The translations under genes and the position numbers were made by a program. Below the pieces are notes generated by a model. The model was not told the DNA's origin. It did not search any database and saw only the letters and a list, made by a program, of their open reading frames with translations. This document shows, piece after piece, positions 13,201 to 26,387 of a stretch of DNA of 64,000 bases. Numbering within the stretch: position 1 is the stretch's first letter; every line of letters starts with the position of its first letter. Source of the stretch: Mansonella perstans (lineage: Eukaryota; Nematoda; Chromadorea; Rhabditida; Onchocercidae); contig JBAMDO010000016.1 of the NCBI GenBank assembly GCA_037074765.1, forward strand, positions 62,001-126,000, written 5' to 3'.

Positions 13201-13761
13201 CAAAACACTTTTCTCGTAATAGCGATGTAAATAAAAAGAAAGACAAAATAACTTGACTTAATCAAAATCAATTGTTTCAGTTATCAAATGGTTACCGGTT
13301 CTGCGGATAACAGTTGCATTGTTTGGGATTTGAGAATAAGACGTGCACTCAAACCAATTGCGGCGCATACTTCTCTTGTGTCTGGACTTCGGGTAGAATC
13401 GAAGGGACAGTACATTATTACATCATCTTTCGATAATTCTCTGAAAGTAAACGTTTTTTGAAATAACATTTGGGATTGCTGAAAAGAAAGTAGGCAGAGA
13501 AAATGGAGGAGTTATTGTTTGGGAACTCTGCGTCTCGTGTTGATCTTGTACTTCCTTATTCTTATTTATGAATCTTTGTTTTTCTTTTTTCTACACATAA
13601 TGAGATTTTAGGTTTGGGAAACTTGCGGTTGGCGACCTTTGAGGCAGCTCATGGGTGATGACACGAAAGTAATGGGAGTGGACATATCGCCTGATGGAAA
13701 GTGGGTTGCAAGTGTTGCTTTCGATCGTACTTTCAAGCTTTGGACGAAGCAGCTTTATTAA
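10213..13761 (+). CDS. PRPF4: U4/U6 small nuclear ribonucleoprotein Prp4 (PRPF4)
   Basis: Nine exons (10213-10305, 11032-11215, 11548-11774, 11840-12006, 12266-12538, 12855-12977, 13031-13138, 13281-13446, 13612-13761) join in phase to 496 residues, close to the 522 of human PRPF4. The protein belongs to the spliceosomal U4/U6.U5 tri-snRNP and pairs with PRPF3 and the cyclophilin PPIH. The N-terminal SFM/PRP4 motif is seen as [18 protein letters not shown] and EPICLFGED near residues 55-100. A helical segment ([19 protein letters not shown]) follows, then a seven-bladed WD40 propeller from about residue 200 to the end. Repeats are marked by [49 protein letters not shown], a less canonical FDNSLKVWE blade and FDRTFKLW. 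Exon 5 joins to exon 6 across the 316 bp intron that holds an AT microsatellite. An AATAAA at 13957-13962 is a possible poly(A) signal. Confidence 0.94.
10378..10473. repeat. 24 bp tandem repeat, four copies, in PRPF4 intron 1
   Basis: The unit reads approximately GGAATAGTTAATATCAGTTC plus ATCA and is repeated about four times with single-base differences. It lies in the first PRPF4 intron. The unit is a multiple of three, so it is open in one frame, but it has no coding context. Confidence 0.85.
12778..12802. repeat. (AT)n microsatellite
   Basis: About a dozen perfect AT dinucleotides lie in PRPF4 intron 5. Confidence 0.95.
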
Positions 13762-15356
13762 ATTATGAGATCTCTTCCAAATATTTTATTTACGAGAAAA
13801 TTTCACCAATTTGACATTTACTGCAAAGGTGATTGCATTACACTGGGACGCGATCTCCTAAGGAATACTCAAAATACAATTCATTCTTTTCCATTTTTGT
13901 TATTTTGAAGAATGTTTCCAACATACATGCAATTGAATAATGGATTTCATTAAAAGAATAAAATTATTGTCAAAAGGCGAGATAGGAATTTTTAAAATTT
14001 GGGAAAAAAATCTGATTAACGGAATTAAAGCTCGTTTGGTGACATTTTTGTGAAATTGGAAACACCACTTTTTTGTGCAAAAAAGTCCAAATTCTGTGAT
14101 ATTCTTAATATAAAAGCCATGATTTGCCTTTTTAGTGTTTTAGCAACTACAAGTAGATTTTAATCGATTCAATCCTTCTTTGTTATAATAATTTTGTTGG
14201 TACGTTAATTTTTTTGTTGGTTCGATTTGTTTATTTTGTTAGTACGATTTGTTGACCAAAGTTTACTTTTTCAAGTTTGTTTTTCATACAAGTTAGTTTT
14301 TAGCGAAAATTGTACTCAGTAAAATACCCTTACAAATAATTATAAAATTATTTATTTTTCATTTAGAACAGGATGAAGATAAGACACCGCTTATCACTAT
14401 TTTATCTTCACTTATAAATTTATGTTTATTTTTGAGATGGAAATTTTCATCTGTTGTGTTTATATGATGCATTAAATAAGAAAAGAAAATTTAACAATCA
14501 AAAAAGAGTTAAAAAATCGTCTGAAACCTTTTGAGCTGAAGAAAGAGGAGGTAAAATTGGGTCTTTTGGCATTTTTAAACCTTAAGTTTTCCTTTAGTTT
14601 GAAGTTTTCTTCGAGGAACTTACATTGTTCTAATTGTAAATCATCATCTCATTTTAAATCATTTTTATTTGTTTTTAAAGATTTCTTCATTTCATTTTAA
14701 AAAGTAATAAATTTATTTTGTGCATTTTCATTTTATGATTTTCACTTTTATCTGACCTTTTCTGTATCCGTTTCGAGTTCAGTGATGATTTTATGATCTG
14801 TGAAACACTTTTACAAGCTATAAATAGTAACAATATGGGTGTATACTGTCTTGTTGCACTGATATGTTGATGTTGATGAGATAGCAGAAATGATTAGTAG
14901 TGTACAAATCGAAAATATTATTTATTGATCGTTTAGAGATTGAAAGAAGTTTTGCAAATACATGATGGCATTATATAGTATGTAATAAAAAAGGACAATT
15001 ATGAACTAATCGTTTGTATTAAAATGAAAATGAGGAGAGAAGGTGGAGCAATGAAAGAGTTGCGTTGGTAATGATAAAATTGGGTTGATCGAAGAATAGA
15101 TTAGAAGAGGAAGAAGAGGTTGACAGTGTCGTAGCGCTTTGCCGACCTTTCGTATCGTTTAAATTAGTAAAATATCTGTAAACAGGTGGTTGAAGGAAAT
15201 GGGTACAAATTGGGCAGAACGGTTGATTAAATATCATAAGAGGTGGGCTCAGTGTGAACGGTAATGTTGTGACAAATTGAATCCTGCAGTGCAGACTGTT
15301 GTGTCTCTTCTCCACCTTTTCGGATACTGTTGAACGGTTAATGTTCGTGCTGGTGA
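13762..15356. other. Spacer between PRPF4 and the RhoGAP gene
   Basis: AT-rich tandem-gene spacer. It should hold the PRPF4 3' UTR and the RhoGAP promoter and 5' leader. Short direct repeats of TTGTTGGTACG-like sequence occur near 14195-14250. A minus-strand frame at 15019-15315 overlaps the presumed 5' leader and resembles no family. No gene is supported. Confidence 0.45.
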
Positions 15357-18300
15357 ATGACCGGATCTAGTGCTGATATGATGAGCAATCGCCGACGCTC
15401 ACACTCTGCCACACGTCTCGAAATTCGCAATCGTTTTGCACCACGATTTTCGAGTTCATTGCGAATTGATGCAGCCAAATTATGCACTCAGGTATATATG
15501 TGCACATTTCAAACAAATTCATAACTTTCCAATATACTTAATTATGAAAATTATGGCAAAATCATTTAATTATTGCATGTATCGCTCTTAAGACATTTAA
15601 TGAAATTTTACTAACAGAATACATTCAATAAAAGAAAAACAAAAGATTTTGTCTGTTTGTTTTGCTGATTAATTTTAGCCACTTGTAATTAGTTTGTCCA
15701 AAATTCTTCAAAGTTTACATTGAGATCTTTTAGGCAAAATTAATTTATGCTTATATGTTGCTATATAATATGATGTGATTCTTGACGGATAGAATGAAAA
15801 TGAAAAAATATTGAATATTTGAAATAAATTTGAAATCAAATAAGGCAGATTGAAAGAGAAATGAAGGAAAGCAAAAGAATGAGAAAGTGGTAAAAAGATT
15901 AAAAAGCACTTTTCAATTGCAAATAGTAAGTGCTAGAGAGAAAACAATATTGTTCTTTTAAAATTTCCAACATCAATTGTTGATGTTATTTTTTGTCAAA
16001 CTTGCGACTGTTTTTTCTTTTTTTAAGACGAAAACTTTTATGGTACTTAACGATCATGCACAATGATTTGTCAAAAAAAAAAACTTTGCACTTTTGCGTC
16101 CTTTTTCAGAAACAATTATTAACACTTTGCGCCTTTTTCTAGAAAAAATAACTATCATTTATCCTTCTGTGATTTTCTTCTCTCTACGCTTTGATCGTAA
16201 AAAAACAAAGAAAGTTATTAATTTATCCTAAAATTTTTTTCATTTAAACCTCAAAATATTTCTTTTCCAACACATAGCGATTGCTAATATTACTTTGCTG
16301 ATTTTTTCGTAAAAACTTTTGCTACAAACATTTGTGACAATATTTGGAAATAAATTTTGTGACGAGCAAAAAAAGTAAACCAAATTTCCACTAAGTCATT
16401 GGGATTGTGAATTTTATTGAATTTGATCATTAAATTTCTCTTCGTTGAATATTGCAATCATAATTAATTTACGTTCGCTTCGTGTCAGAAAGGAAGCTAA
16501 TAGTGTTAATTGTTAATTAACCTATTAATGAACTAATCAAAGATGAAAATTTTGGAATCATTAGGTAAATGAAAAGTTTCTAATCGTATTGAAATATTTT
16601 ATAGCATTAAGTGAAATGAAATTTTGCTCAAAAATAAAAATAAAAATTTTATTGTTTTCAATAAGAATTGATCCTTCCATCATCAGATCATTTCACTTAA
16701 AATTTCTTCTGTTATTCCAAAATGCCAAGAAGGACTGTTTTTTGCCAATCTGACAAAAACCATTCAATAAATCAACAAAAAGATTAGGAAATTTGATTTA
16801 AGTTTTGCGATTAAATAAACATAAATAAATGATTAACAATAAACGAAAAAAAATCTTTTCAATCAAATTAATAATTTACTAATTAAATTAAATTGACAAT
16901 TCATAATTATACCTGATAGAAACGTATCTATTAGGGACGATAAATTTTTTTCTTTTCCTCTCCCTGCCACCAAACAATTCTTTGTTTTATTCATTAAATA
17001 GAAAAAAACAAATCACGAAATCTTTTCAGGATCACTTCAAGGCATTGTATCCATCACTCTTCTCTATTTTCTGTTTGCTTTGATTTGATTAATTTTAATC
17101 AGAATTAATTATATGGAATTCATTCTCAATGCAAGTACTTTTTTGCGTTGGAAAACTGCTAAATGAATGAAATGTAATCTTATTGTTTTAGAAATATTAT
17201 TTAAATTGAGGTTTTAAATTTGAAATAATGCTTCTTAAAAAGCAAATTTTCTGCAATTTTATCAAATGATAATTTATAAGTTTCGAAAAATTTTGCTAAT
17301 TTTGTGAGATCTATCACTTATTTTAGTCAATGGGCGCTGATTTCTTACTGCAAAAATTAGCGCAAAAAAATTAATGTTGTTTCCGGTGGCTCATAACATC
17401 ATGTTTTCTCATATAAATAAACGCCTGAGCAGATGCCGGATCACTATTTCAGAATAGAATCATGGTATGTCATCGATTGATTCGATCCCTTGATCAAGTT
17501 GTCAGCAATTTCTGCACTTCCAAGTTCTAGCTTTTTGAACATTTTCTTTCTTGACCAATCAGAGTTAAATTATGTGATCAATGCAGTGACCAATTTGTCA
17601 AACATTCATACAAAGGAATTAATCTTCCATCTAGGAAAAGAGTCAAACTTGGGGTCGAAGTGATGAATTAAAAGTTCATTCATACATCCGAAAGCAATTA
17701 AAATATATTATTTAAAGAAATTACCGCAGAACTTGAACTTATATCATTACATAACTTTTTAATTTTATTGAAATATTCGTTGCCGATAAAACTCATTGAA
17801 TTTTAAAAAGAGTTTTTTTTGAAATTAAAATTTTCTATGGATTATACAGGAAACCGTTTTTTTCTTTTCATAGAAAACTGGGTTATTTTATGGTGGATGT
17901 AGAAAGAAATGTTATGTATTTTTTAAATTTTGGATTACAACAATAGTAATGAAAGATCGGTGACAATTTTATTATTGCTTGGATGAATTTAGAATGTCAT
18001 TTGGTTTCAACGATAATTTCATTTTTCTTTCTAACGTTATGCACACACTGCTCGTCTTTTTTTTGGTTGATGAGTAGATTTTACATTTTCGCATTTTTGT
18101 CAATTAGAGATGGATGGAATGAGATGGATAGATGAGCTGACAAAGCGACAACAAGAAATGATTGTAATAGGCCTGTCATTTTTTATCTCAACTCAAATAA
18201 GCTTATCCTTTAAACATTATTTCCAATTATTTCATTTGTTTTGTGATTGCTCAAATTATTTTTTTTTTTAACCATCGAACATTACTGCTATTTATCTAAT

Positions 18301-21300
18301 CAAATAGTGTATAGAATTAAGAGATATTCGAAGATACTTAATAGCCTATCTTTTTTCTCTTTTTAATAAATCTCAGATTTAAAATCATAAATGTAATTTT
18401 TTAAGCTTTTTTTTTAAAAGATGAAGTTAAAAGAAAAAGCTTCTTACTGTACTTTCATTCATCATTGAATTTTGTCAATTCATTCATTGCTGTCATTTAT
18501 TTATTTAGAGCTTGTTTTGATGACAAATGTATCAAATATTTTCAAAAACTTTTTTCCGCTTACATTTTACATTTTACATTTTACATACTTCAATACAAAT
18601 AAAAAAACATTCATTCCTTCTCAACAAAAATATTTTCAGCCAAAAGAATGTCATTTTATTGGGATTGATATGAGACGATCATACATTAAAGAAGGTGCTG
18701 TACAATTGACAGCTTTGGATTCCCTGCTCACATCTGCCCGATATTTCTTCCTCTTCTCAGATCTTCTTCTCATCGTCAAGCAAAAGTATGTCTTCTGATT
18801 ATTACTGCATAAACCCAATTCATTCATTAGTTAATTGCTTAGGAAAAAACAGTCGAATGAATTAAACAATCAATAGATGTGTATTCAAAAAAAAAAAAAA
18901 AGTTTATCACTGTTTGTATACATGTAATAATAATTGGTATTAAATAGGTCAAATTTTAGAAAAGAAATTGCTTGCAAATATTTGATTTTTGAAATTTTCA
19001 ATCTTTTCATTTTTTTTCCGAAATTCGGCAAAAATGAAGGATTAGTCAAAGAATGAAATGAGAATGAATAACACAAAGTTTTTATAACAATGAAAATATT
19101 GTTTGAGAGAAAAATTATGCAAATTCTTTGTGAAATTTCAATGAAATTCTTTCTACACAAAGAAAGAGAGAGATGAAATGAATGAAATCTTTTCTGGATA
19201 ATAATAAATCCAGGACACAATTCTTACAGCAAGATTCCTCTTTATCTAAATTCATTCCATTACTAACTAATCTCAATTTTGTCAACAGTAAAACGTCACT
19301 TCTTTCTGAATTTTATTAATTTGAAAATTTTTTTCATCTCTCCTTTTTCTGCAACAGCTATTAAATATTTACTTTTAAAAAGTCAGTTTAGAAAAACGTT
19401 GAAGTGACTATAATAGAATTTATTAGACGAGTAATGACAGTATCAAGTTAACATATATATATATTGATAGAATGATCTACATTAGTTTCAGGATAGTTCA
19501 GTGAGTCGTACTGACAGCACAATACAGTCATCTGTATTGATCTTTTTTTCATATAAAAAATTCCTTTTTCTTTTTTTCTTTAAATTCTTTTTTTCTTTTT
19601 TTTTAAAAAAATTCTTTTTTCTTTAAATTCGAGAATCGAATGTCAAAGTTCAAATTTCTTTTTTGATGCAAATTACAATCATCAATTGACTCATTAGTTT
19701 TGTGTAGAATTTGACGCTTTCAATTGAGGCTTCTTTTAATCTCTTATGTTACGATTAATGATTGATAATAATATTGTAGCGTTTTGAAATAAATTAAAAT
19801 TCAATTTTAGTTTCAATATTTTCTTGGTAAGTGTTTTTGCTCTATTTTAGCTAGAGATAATGATCAATGTTTACACGATTATATAAATTGAAATGAAATG
19901 GTAGATTTTGGTCAATACTGATGAAATGAGTGCAAGACAAGTGCTACAGGTTGCAACGAAGGGGTTATCTGGGAATTCGTCATAACCCCGCTGCATGCAT
20001 TCATTTTAATCTTACTGCAATATACCGCGCACGTTAACGACCCAATTTGTGTTAGTCCGCTTAGTGAGCCTGCCATACTGTCAACTGTCAACAAATGCAG
20101 CAGCAACAACAAACATTGGTACACAGAAATACCATCAGCATCACAACAATACAATTCTCATAGTCTCAATGGGATCAAACGTCTAACGATAGGGGATGTT
20201 TAAATATCTGCTAATAACAAGTGAAATCTTAAACGTAAAAATAATTCGGCGTATGTCAAAAAGTTCTGTACGTTAAAATTTCACGTACGTCAGCAGTTTC
20301 CAGTAATTTTGTCACAGTGAAATATTGTATACTGTTTTATAGAAAATGCATAAAAAATTGGAATATTGTCTGTTAAACAGGATATTAGTATTTATTAGGT
20401 TATTAGAACATTCGGATGGTAATAAAATATTAGCCGCAAGTTGTGAAATAAAATTTGTTGGCTATCACTAAAACAAATGGCGCATTTTGGAGTCAAATAA
20501 TTTAATAGTTGAATTACTCCGTATTGATATTTAAGTAGTCGAATAGTTAAAATGATCGACACTGATGGTATGAATGTAATGCATACTTAGCAGAAGACGT
20601 TGTACGGCTGGTAATTCACTTGCTAACAGTTATTTCATTCCTTGCTTTTCTTTCTTCATTTTAGATGTACTTTTTGCAGGGCAGCGAATAGTTACAAATT
20701 AAAAGAAAAAATTCGTTTGGATCGGATTTGGTTGGTGTCAAATGATTGCCCAAATTCTTTTCTCATTGGATGGCCAATTTATAATTTCATCGCTCATTTT
20801 GCGTTTGTTTTTTCTTTTCTTACTAGTTATAATTAATTATTAGTAATTAATATGATTACTCATTTTGCCTGCCTTTTTATGTTCTCTATTAAAGCAATTC
20901 CACTTATTGTTCTTTTTCTCCTTAATTATTAATTTCTTTTAAATAATTCCTGTCTAGGAATTTATCGTTAGTTTATGAAGATCATTTTGTTGCTTTGTTG
21001 CAATTTTAATTTCTGAGGATGAATTTAAAATTAATATAGTGTAACTCCAATTTATTTTGTTTACAATGGCATGACAAAAATTGTATTAGTTTTGATCACT
21101 GATTGCTGAAATTGATCAGCATTAGTTGAATCTGTAAGTGTCGGCCATGAAATTACGTGAACAAGAGAATCCATATTTTTGCGAAAAATTTTAGTATCCT
21201 GACAACTGCTTTTTCTGTGAACAAAAGAAACAAGTGCTAAAAATCCGTCGTATAAATGTTTTCCTAAAATTTGCTGTACGTGTGGATTTTTTAAAATAAG

Positions 21301-24300
21301 AACACGTTCACTTTTCTAGATTGCATTTGAAATTTTTCGTTTTTTTCGATTACTTTCGTTTAATTCATATGCTTGAAAGAATCGAATGTCTTGTTAAATT
21401 TTAAAAGCCTTTAAATGCTTCATTCGAAATATTTTTAAAAAAAAAAATCAACAAAATTATTCATTTCTTTGCATTCTTCTTACCATCAGCAAATTAAAAT
21501 TTCAAAAAAAAGAGAAAAAAGTGCACGGAGATTTGAAAGTGTAGGAAAATTTTTAATGATCTACAGAACAGAAGATCAGAAGCAAGAATGGGAAATGCTC
21601 TTGCAACAACGAATATTGCGAAGTCGTGCGAAAATTTCACCCAAATTTACGACGATCCCGGTTTCGGTGCTAATTGATGGACGTACACAGGTATGTTGAG
21701 ATTTTGAAATAGAAATTGACACGTTAGAAAATTGGCAATTACTGTCAATTTTATTTTCTTTCACTAATATGCATTGTTTCTTCCGGTAGCTCTTCGCTCA
21801 CCTTTTGAATTGTCATGATTGATGAAATTTTAATTCAGTTGTGACACTTAATGAATCTGTTAATCAGAGTACTTTCAATTTTGGTATTACTTATATCCTT
21901 TGATTGCTCCGTGTTCATTGTTTGGTGTAAAATTAAATTTTCAAACTGGAAAAAAAAACAAGTCCTTTTCAACTGCTATTAAATTTGAAGTCATCCATTT
22001 TTTTAATATTAAAGTTTTTGATTAAATTGATAGTTAATTAAAATATTTCACAGTGCCGTCAAGATCGATCATTTAATGATATACTGATTTGAATATGAAG
22101 TGATAAATTTTTATCATTTAATCTTTTTTGCCTGATTGTTTCGGTTCTGAAAAAAAATTAAAGATGTGGGAAGGGATAAATGGTAAGCAAAAAGGGATAA
22201 ATCAGTAATAACAAATGCTAAGAATTAGGCCTGATAACAGTTGTATCATGTTGCAGGTGATGAGGAAGAAAATTGGCATATCACAAACGACGAATGAAAT
22301 TTTACACGAGCTTGTTAATGAATTAGCTATACCAGTAGAGGAAGAAGTTGAATTATCATTTGATGCGGGTAATGGAGACAGTATTAGTACACTTCAAGGA
22401 CCGGAATGTGTCTTTTGTATTGTGATGGAACATGTCAAGAATACCGGTTATCGATTATCCGAAGTACAACTGGAAAAGATCGATGCTCTATCATTAATTC
22501 AATGCCGTTTAGTTTTGGCTTCTGCTGGAAATAATCATGGATCAACATCTTCCATTGTTTCTCATTTTAAGTATAATTTTAAGTTTTTTAAAGTTGATTT
22601 AAAAAGGCAAAAATAGTCTGGTAAATCTTGAATATTTCTCTCTGAAGAAGAAGCCTCAGGATTAAAAAGAACAGGAAGTCTTTACGATCTCCATCATTTC
22701 ATTTTAACATGCAAATTTTAAAAAATTCTTTCAAAAAACGAACAATCGTCACCTCTTTACAATACTTGTCATATTGTATTTACAGAGCTAACATAATTGG
22801 ACAAATTTTGTACTACTTTATTTAAGGCGTGTATTAAGTCGATCGGAATCTCGACGTTTGTTTGGACGGCCATTGGAGGGTTCATTACCACCTCAGCCGG
22901 TATTGACGATGATTGACCATTTGATGCTTCACGGAGTGGACATCGAAGGCTTGTTTCGAAAATCACCCAAACAGAGTACTGTACGTATGCTACGAGCGCA
23001 ACTTGATCGTGGTTCTGTACCGGATTTCTATCAATTTAATCCACATGTCACCGCTGCTCTTCTGAAGGTAATCATATCAACATTATATATATATGGCCAG
23101 TGTTTTCTTGATAATTTACATTTAAATGACCGATTTGAAATGCGCTGCGAATGGGAAGTTTTCTTAATCTTCCATCTTCTAGGAATATCTTCGAGAAATT
23201 CCTGGAAAGTTACTTTTATCTGGTAATTTCGAATTATGGGCATCAGCAATGCAACAAACGTTTGAATGTCAAAAATCCGTACGCAGATTATTGCATATGC
23301 TACCTTCCGCACATTCCGTTCTTCTCTCCAGATTTCTTCGACTACTTCGAGCAATTGCAAATTCGCCACAATCAAAAATGACTGCTAAGTCATTAGCTGT
23401 TTGTATTGCACCCAGTCTTCTTGATAATCCCAGTGAGGCGATTATATAGTTTTTCCAAATCTTCGATCAGTTGCATTTTCTTTACTTGTTACTTATTTAA
23501 CATTTGACATGGTTTTCTCTGGCATCTAGGATTGTCGGAGCATATTCGCTTCACAACATGGGAAATGTTATTGGGCAAATAATTGAATAGACTCCTAGAA
23601 TATTCAGTGCAAAAGTTGGAAAAGTTCATGCAAAGTTTTATCCGACATAATCGGGAAAGCATTTTGCGTTAAATATAACCTTAATCGGAAGTTTGGATCA
23701 AAATTTGTGTTTTGCAGTATAGTTCGTCTCAATCGACAAAATATTTTTAATCGTTTTAAAAGTGTAACGAGAAAATTTCTGGATTAATGTATTGATTAAT
23801 TGACTCGTATCTTGTAATTGTTAAGATTAGGATAAGGATTATTTCCATGCACTTTTGGAAATAGGTCAATGCTTTATAATTATGTTTTCATTTTCTATTT
23901 TATTATGCCATCTTTGAAGAGGGAGATTCTGCTACAAGTTGGCTGCCAGATTTGGCCGAATATCTTATTATCAATGCACCATACCTTCTTGAACCGTTCA
24001 AGGATGTTCAATTCGCTATTTCATCCTCCGCTTCCAACGATTCCGGTTTGTTCATTTTATTTTTCAACCAGATAGAAAACGAAAAATAAGATTTAAATGA
24101 TAAAACTTTAATTTTATTGTGAAATTAATGGAAGCTATTATCTTTTAAGGATTATCAGATGTCGATTTATGCTTGGAAACATCGGTCAGTAATTCAGATT
24201 CAGGTATAATCGGATCGCCTGTGTCCAGCTGCTCTTTAGGTGTATCACAATCACCTAAACTAACTTATGGTAAATGGGAACATTGTCCCCTACAAACGTC

Positions 24301-26387
24301 ATCGTCACGTTAGTAATAAAATTATGCTTGTTGCCTTTGTAGATGAAAAAGATGAAATGCAGTAAGTAAGTAGTAATACGTTTTATATTTTTGGAACTTG
24401 CTTGCAGCTTAACATCAACAGATCAATTTTTGATGCTTTATAGTTGTCAGAAGTTTCTGTTCATCATTCCAACTGATATAGCTTTAAGCATAATTTGCTG
24501 AACAGTTGTGTGGAAGATGTAAGACTAAATAAGATATGTTTAATTTTATTAGAGAAGAAATTTGCAGGATATTTTATGCATAGCATTTCAACGGAAGGTG
24601 AAGAAGAGGAAGAAATTGGTACAGAAGTGGAACAGGAAGATGACGATAAGACGCCAGTACTTTCACGTGAAAACTCCGATGTGAAAAATAAATCAATAAC
24701 ACCAGTGTGGAAATGGAAAAATGGTGAAGAGAAAAGAAAAATGGAAGAAAAGCCATTCTCACGTGATCCATCTATTTGTTCGAACTCATCCAGGAGAAAC
24801 ACTATTGTTAATGATGACAATAGCGATAAACGAAGTACAGAGTGGAAGATTCGGCGGGAATTTGGTGTTTCGTCGCCATGTCGCCGAAAAATTGAGGGAA
24901 GTCCAGCTTCACTGCATCGATCAAATACATTAGAAGGAAGTCCTTCTTCCAATCGTAAATCCGTTATATTTGATCTAGAAAGCCCAGTGTTAGGGCGTAA
25001 AAGTTCAACAATAAGTGTAGCATCATTACATTCCGATTCAACCTTGCAAACCTTGGTACCAACGGATTTGCCGGAAAGTCCAATTCTGTTACGTAGAGGA
25101 AGTTCAAAACGAGCTGAAAGAAGTCCGAAGGTACAAAGAAGGACGACGAATCCGATGTTCGATTCAGGAATATATTTTGCTTCACCACTTCTGCCTCGTC
25201 GAAGAGAAGTGGAAGCACAAGGCCTAACTTCACCTTTAACTAAACGGAAAGATTTAGAAACTAATTCACATTCTCCAGTGATACGTCGCAAGGAATCTCT
25301 TCTTTCACAGACACGACGTGAGTCTTTCAGACGTCAGTCAGGAAATAGCAACAACGAACCTGGAACATCCAGTATCCGAGATAATGTATCTCGCAAACAT
25401 TCATTTACGGATGATAAAATATGGCATGTTGATGAAGGGAGTACATATCGTCATAATACAGAAAGTGCATTATTAGAAACAAAATCATTTCAGTTATCAT
25501 CACCAACTCTTCGTACAGCTAACACTCATAATAAATTACTGGTACGTCGGGCATCGGAACGTATTGGGAATGCAGAATCTACTGTTTCAAAAGTGTTCTT
25601 TAGGCAGTCATTGCCTCTTAAATCCGAATTGAAGCAGAATAGCACTTCTGTAATAGATCTTAATTCGATTTCCAATAAGGGTGATGTCAATAATCCGAAT
25701 AATATTACAGTCAGGGCTAATCAAGAGGATCGTAACCGTAATAATAAAATGGAAAATTACATTACTTCAAACACCGAATTTTATTATTCAATACCTAGTG
25801 ATATTAGGAAGACTGACACTGAAATTAATTATTCAACAGCTAATGAGATCAGAAAAGATATCGGACTTCATTATTCAACACCTAATGAGATCAGAAAAGA
25901 TATTGGACTTCATTATTCAACAGCTAATGAGATTAGGAAGACCGACACTGAACTTTGTTATTCAACAGCTAATGAGAGCAGGAAGAACACCGAATTTAAT
26001 TATTCAAGAACCAATGAGATTAGCAAGGTTGACACTGAACTTCGTTATCCAACAATTGATGAGATTAAAAAGGTAACAATCACAAATAACAATCGAATTC
26101 AACCAAAATTACCAAAGCATTCATCAATTAAAGAAGGAGTTAAAAAGTGTAGTAATACAGAAGCTACTGTAATATCCGTGAAGAACGATATACGACCGCG
26201 TGTATCATTGCAACAACGTGAACCGGCAATCAGTGGCAGTGTTCGAATTCGAAAGAAAACTCGAAGTATCCTAATGGAACCATTGGAAGTAAACTGGTCA
26301 GTAGATGAGATACGTTCGAAATTTCAAAAAGCTTCTGAACCACCACCACTTCTTGATACGATTTATTCCAGTTATTCATTCAAATAA
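15357..26387 (+). CDS. Rho GTPase-activating protein with PH and RA-like domains (ARHGAP20-like)
   Basis: Ten exons give about 1,162 residues: 15357-15491, 18640-18785, 20665-20802, 21531-21690 (start uncertain), 22257-22570, 22827-23067, 23183-23432, 23920-24045, 24150-24308, 24568-26387. A short basic N-terminus leads into a PH domain (KEGAVQLTAL, ARYFFLFSDLLLIVKQ, SFLIGWP, DQKQEWEMLL; residues about 46-190). A Ras-association-like region follows (KIGISQTTNEILHELVNEL). The RhoGAP domain (about 305-480) has GVDIEGLFRKSP, carrying the arginine finger, then EYLREIPGKLL and KMTAKSLAVCIAPSLL. Such proteins switch off Rho-family GTPases. The tail is about 600 residues, Ser/Arg-rich with many SP sites, and is encoded by one 1.8 kb exon that includes a tandem repeat. 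The PH-RA-RhoGAP order resembles ARHGAP20, but orthology is inference. Two joins are uncertain: 20802 to 21531 (or 21490), and 23432 to 23920, the latter chosen because it keeps frame and reaches LAEYLIINAPYLL. Confidence 0.85.
15492..18639. other. Long first intron of the RhoGAP gene
   Basis: This 3.1 kb intron follows a 45-codon first exon. It is AT-rich with many T and A runs and shows no credible coding exon on either strand. A short 9 bp triplication (ACATTTTAC-like) lies at about 18560-18590, just before the acceptor. Long first introns often hold enhancers or alternative promoters; nothing specific is visible here. Confidence 0.6.
19912..20220. other. GC-richer island with open frames on both strands in RhoGAP intron 2
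   Basis: About 300 bp stand out from the surrounding AT-rich intron. On the plus strand one frame stays open for roughly 92 codons, from a stop near 19921 to a TAA near 20203, with no ATG start. On the minus strand an 80-codon frame runs from 20154 to 19912. Neither translation resembles a family I know. Possible explanations are an alternative exon or promoter of the RhoGAP gene, a nested gene, or an old insertion. Confidence 0.35.
25777..26076 (+). repeat. In-frame tandem repeat in the RhoGAP tail
   Basis: About seven units of 14-16 codons follow the pattern YST-NEIRK-(D/T)-x-(G/T)-x-(L/E)-x. The second and third units are nearly identical over 42 bp, which points to recent duplication. 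The outer units are diverged. All indels keep the frame. Confidence 0.88.

Noticed and set aside
24464..25291. 275-codon minus-strand frame opposite the RhoGAP tail exon
   Set aside because: It is the antisense shadow of a long, Ser/Arg-rich exon whose codon bias keeps the opposite strand open. It has no family resemblance and no splice structure.
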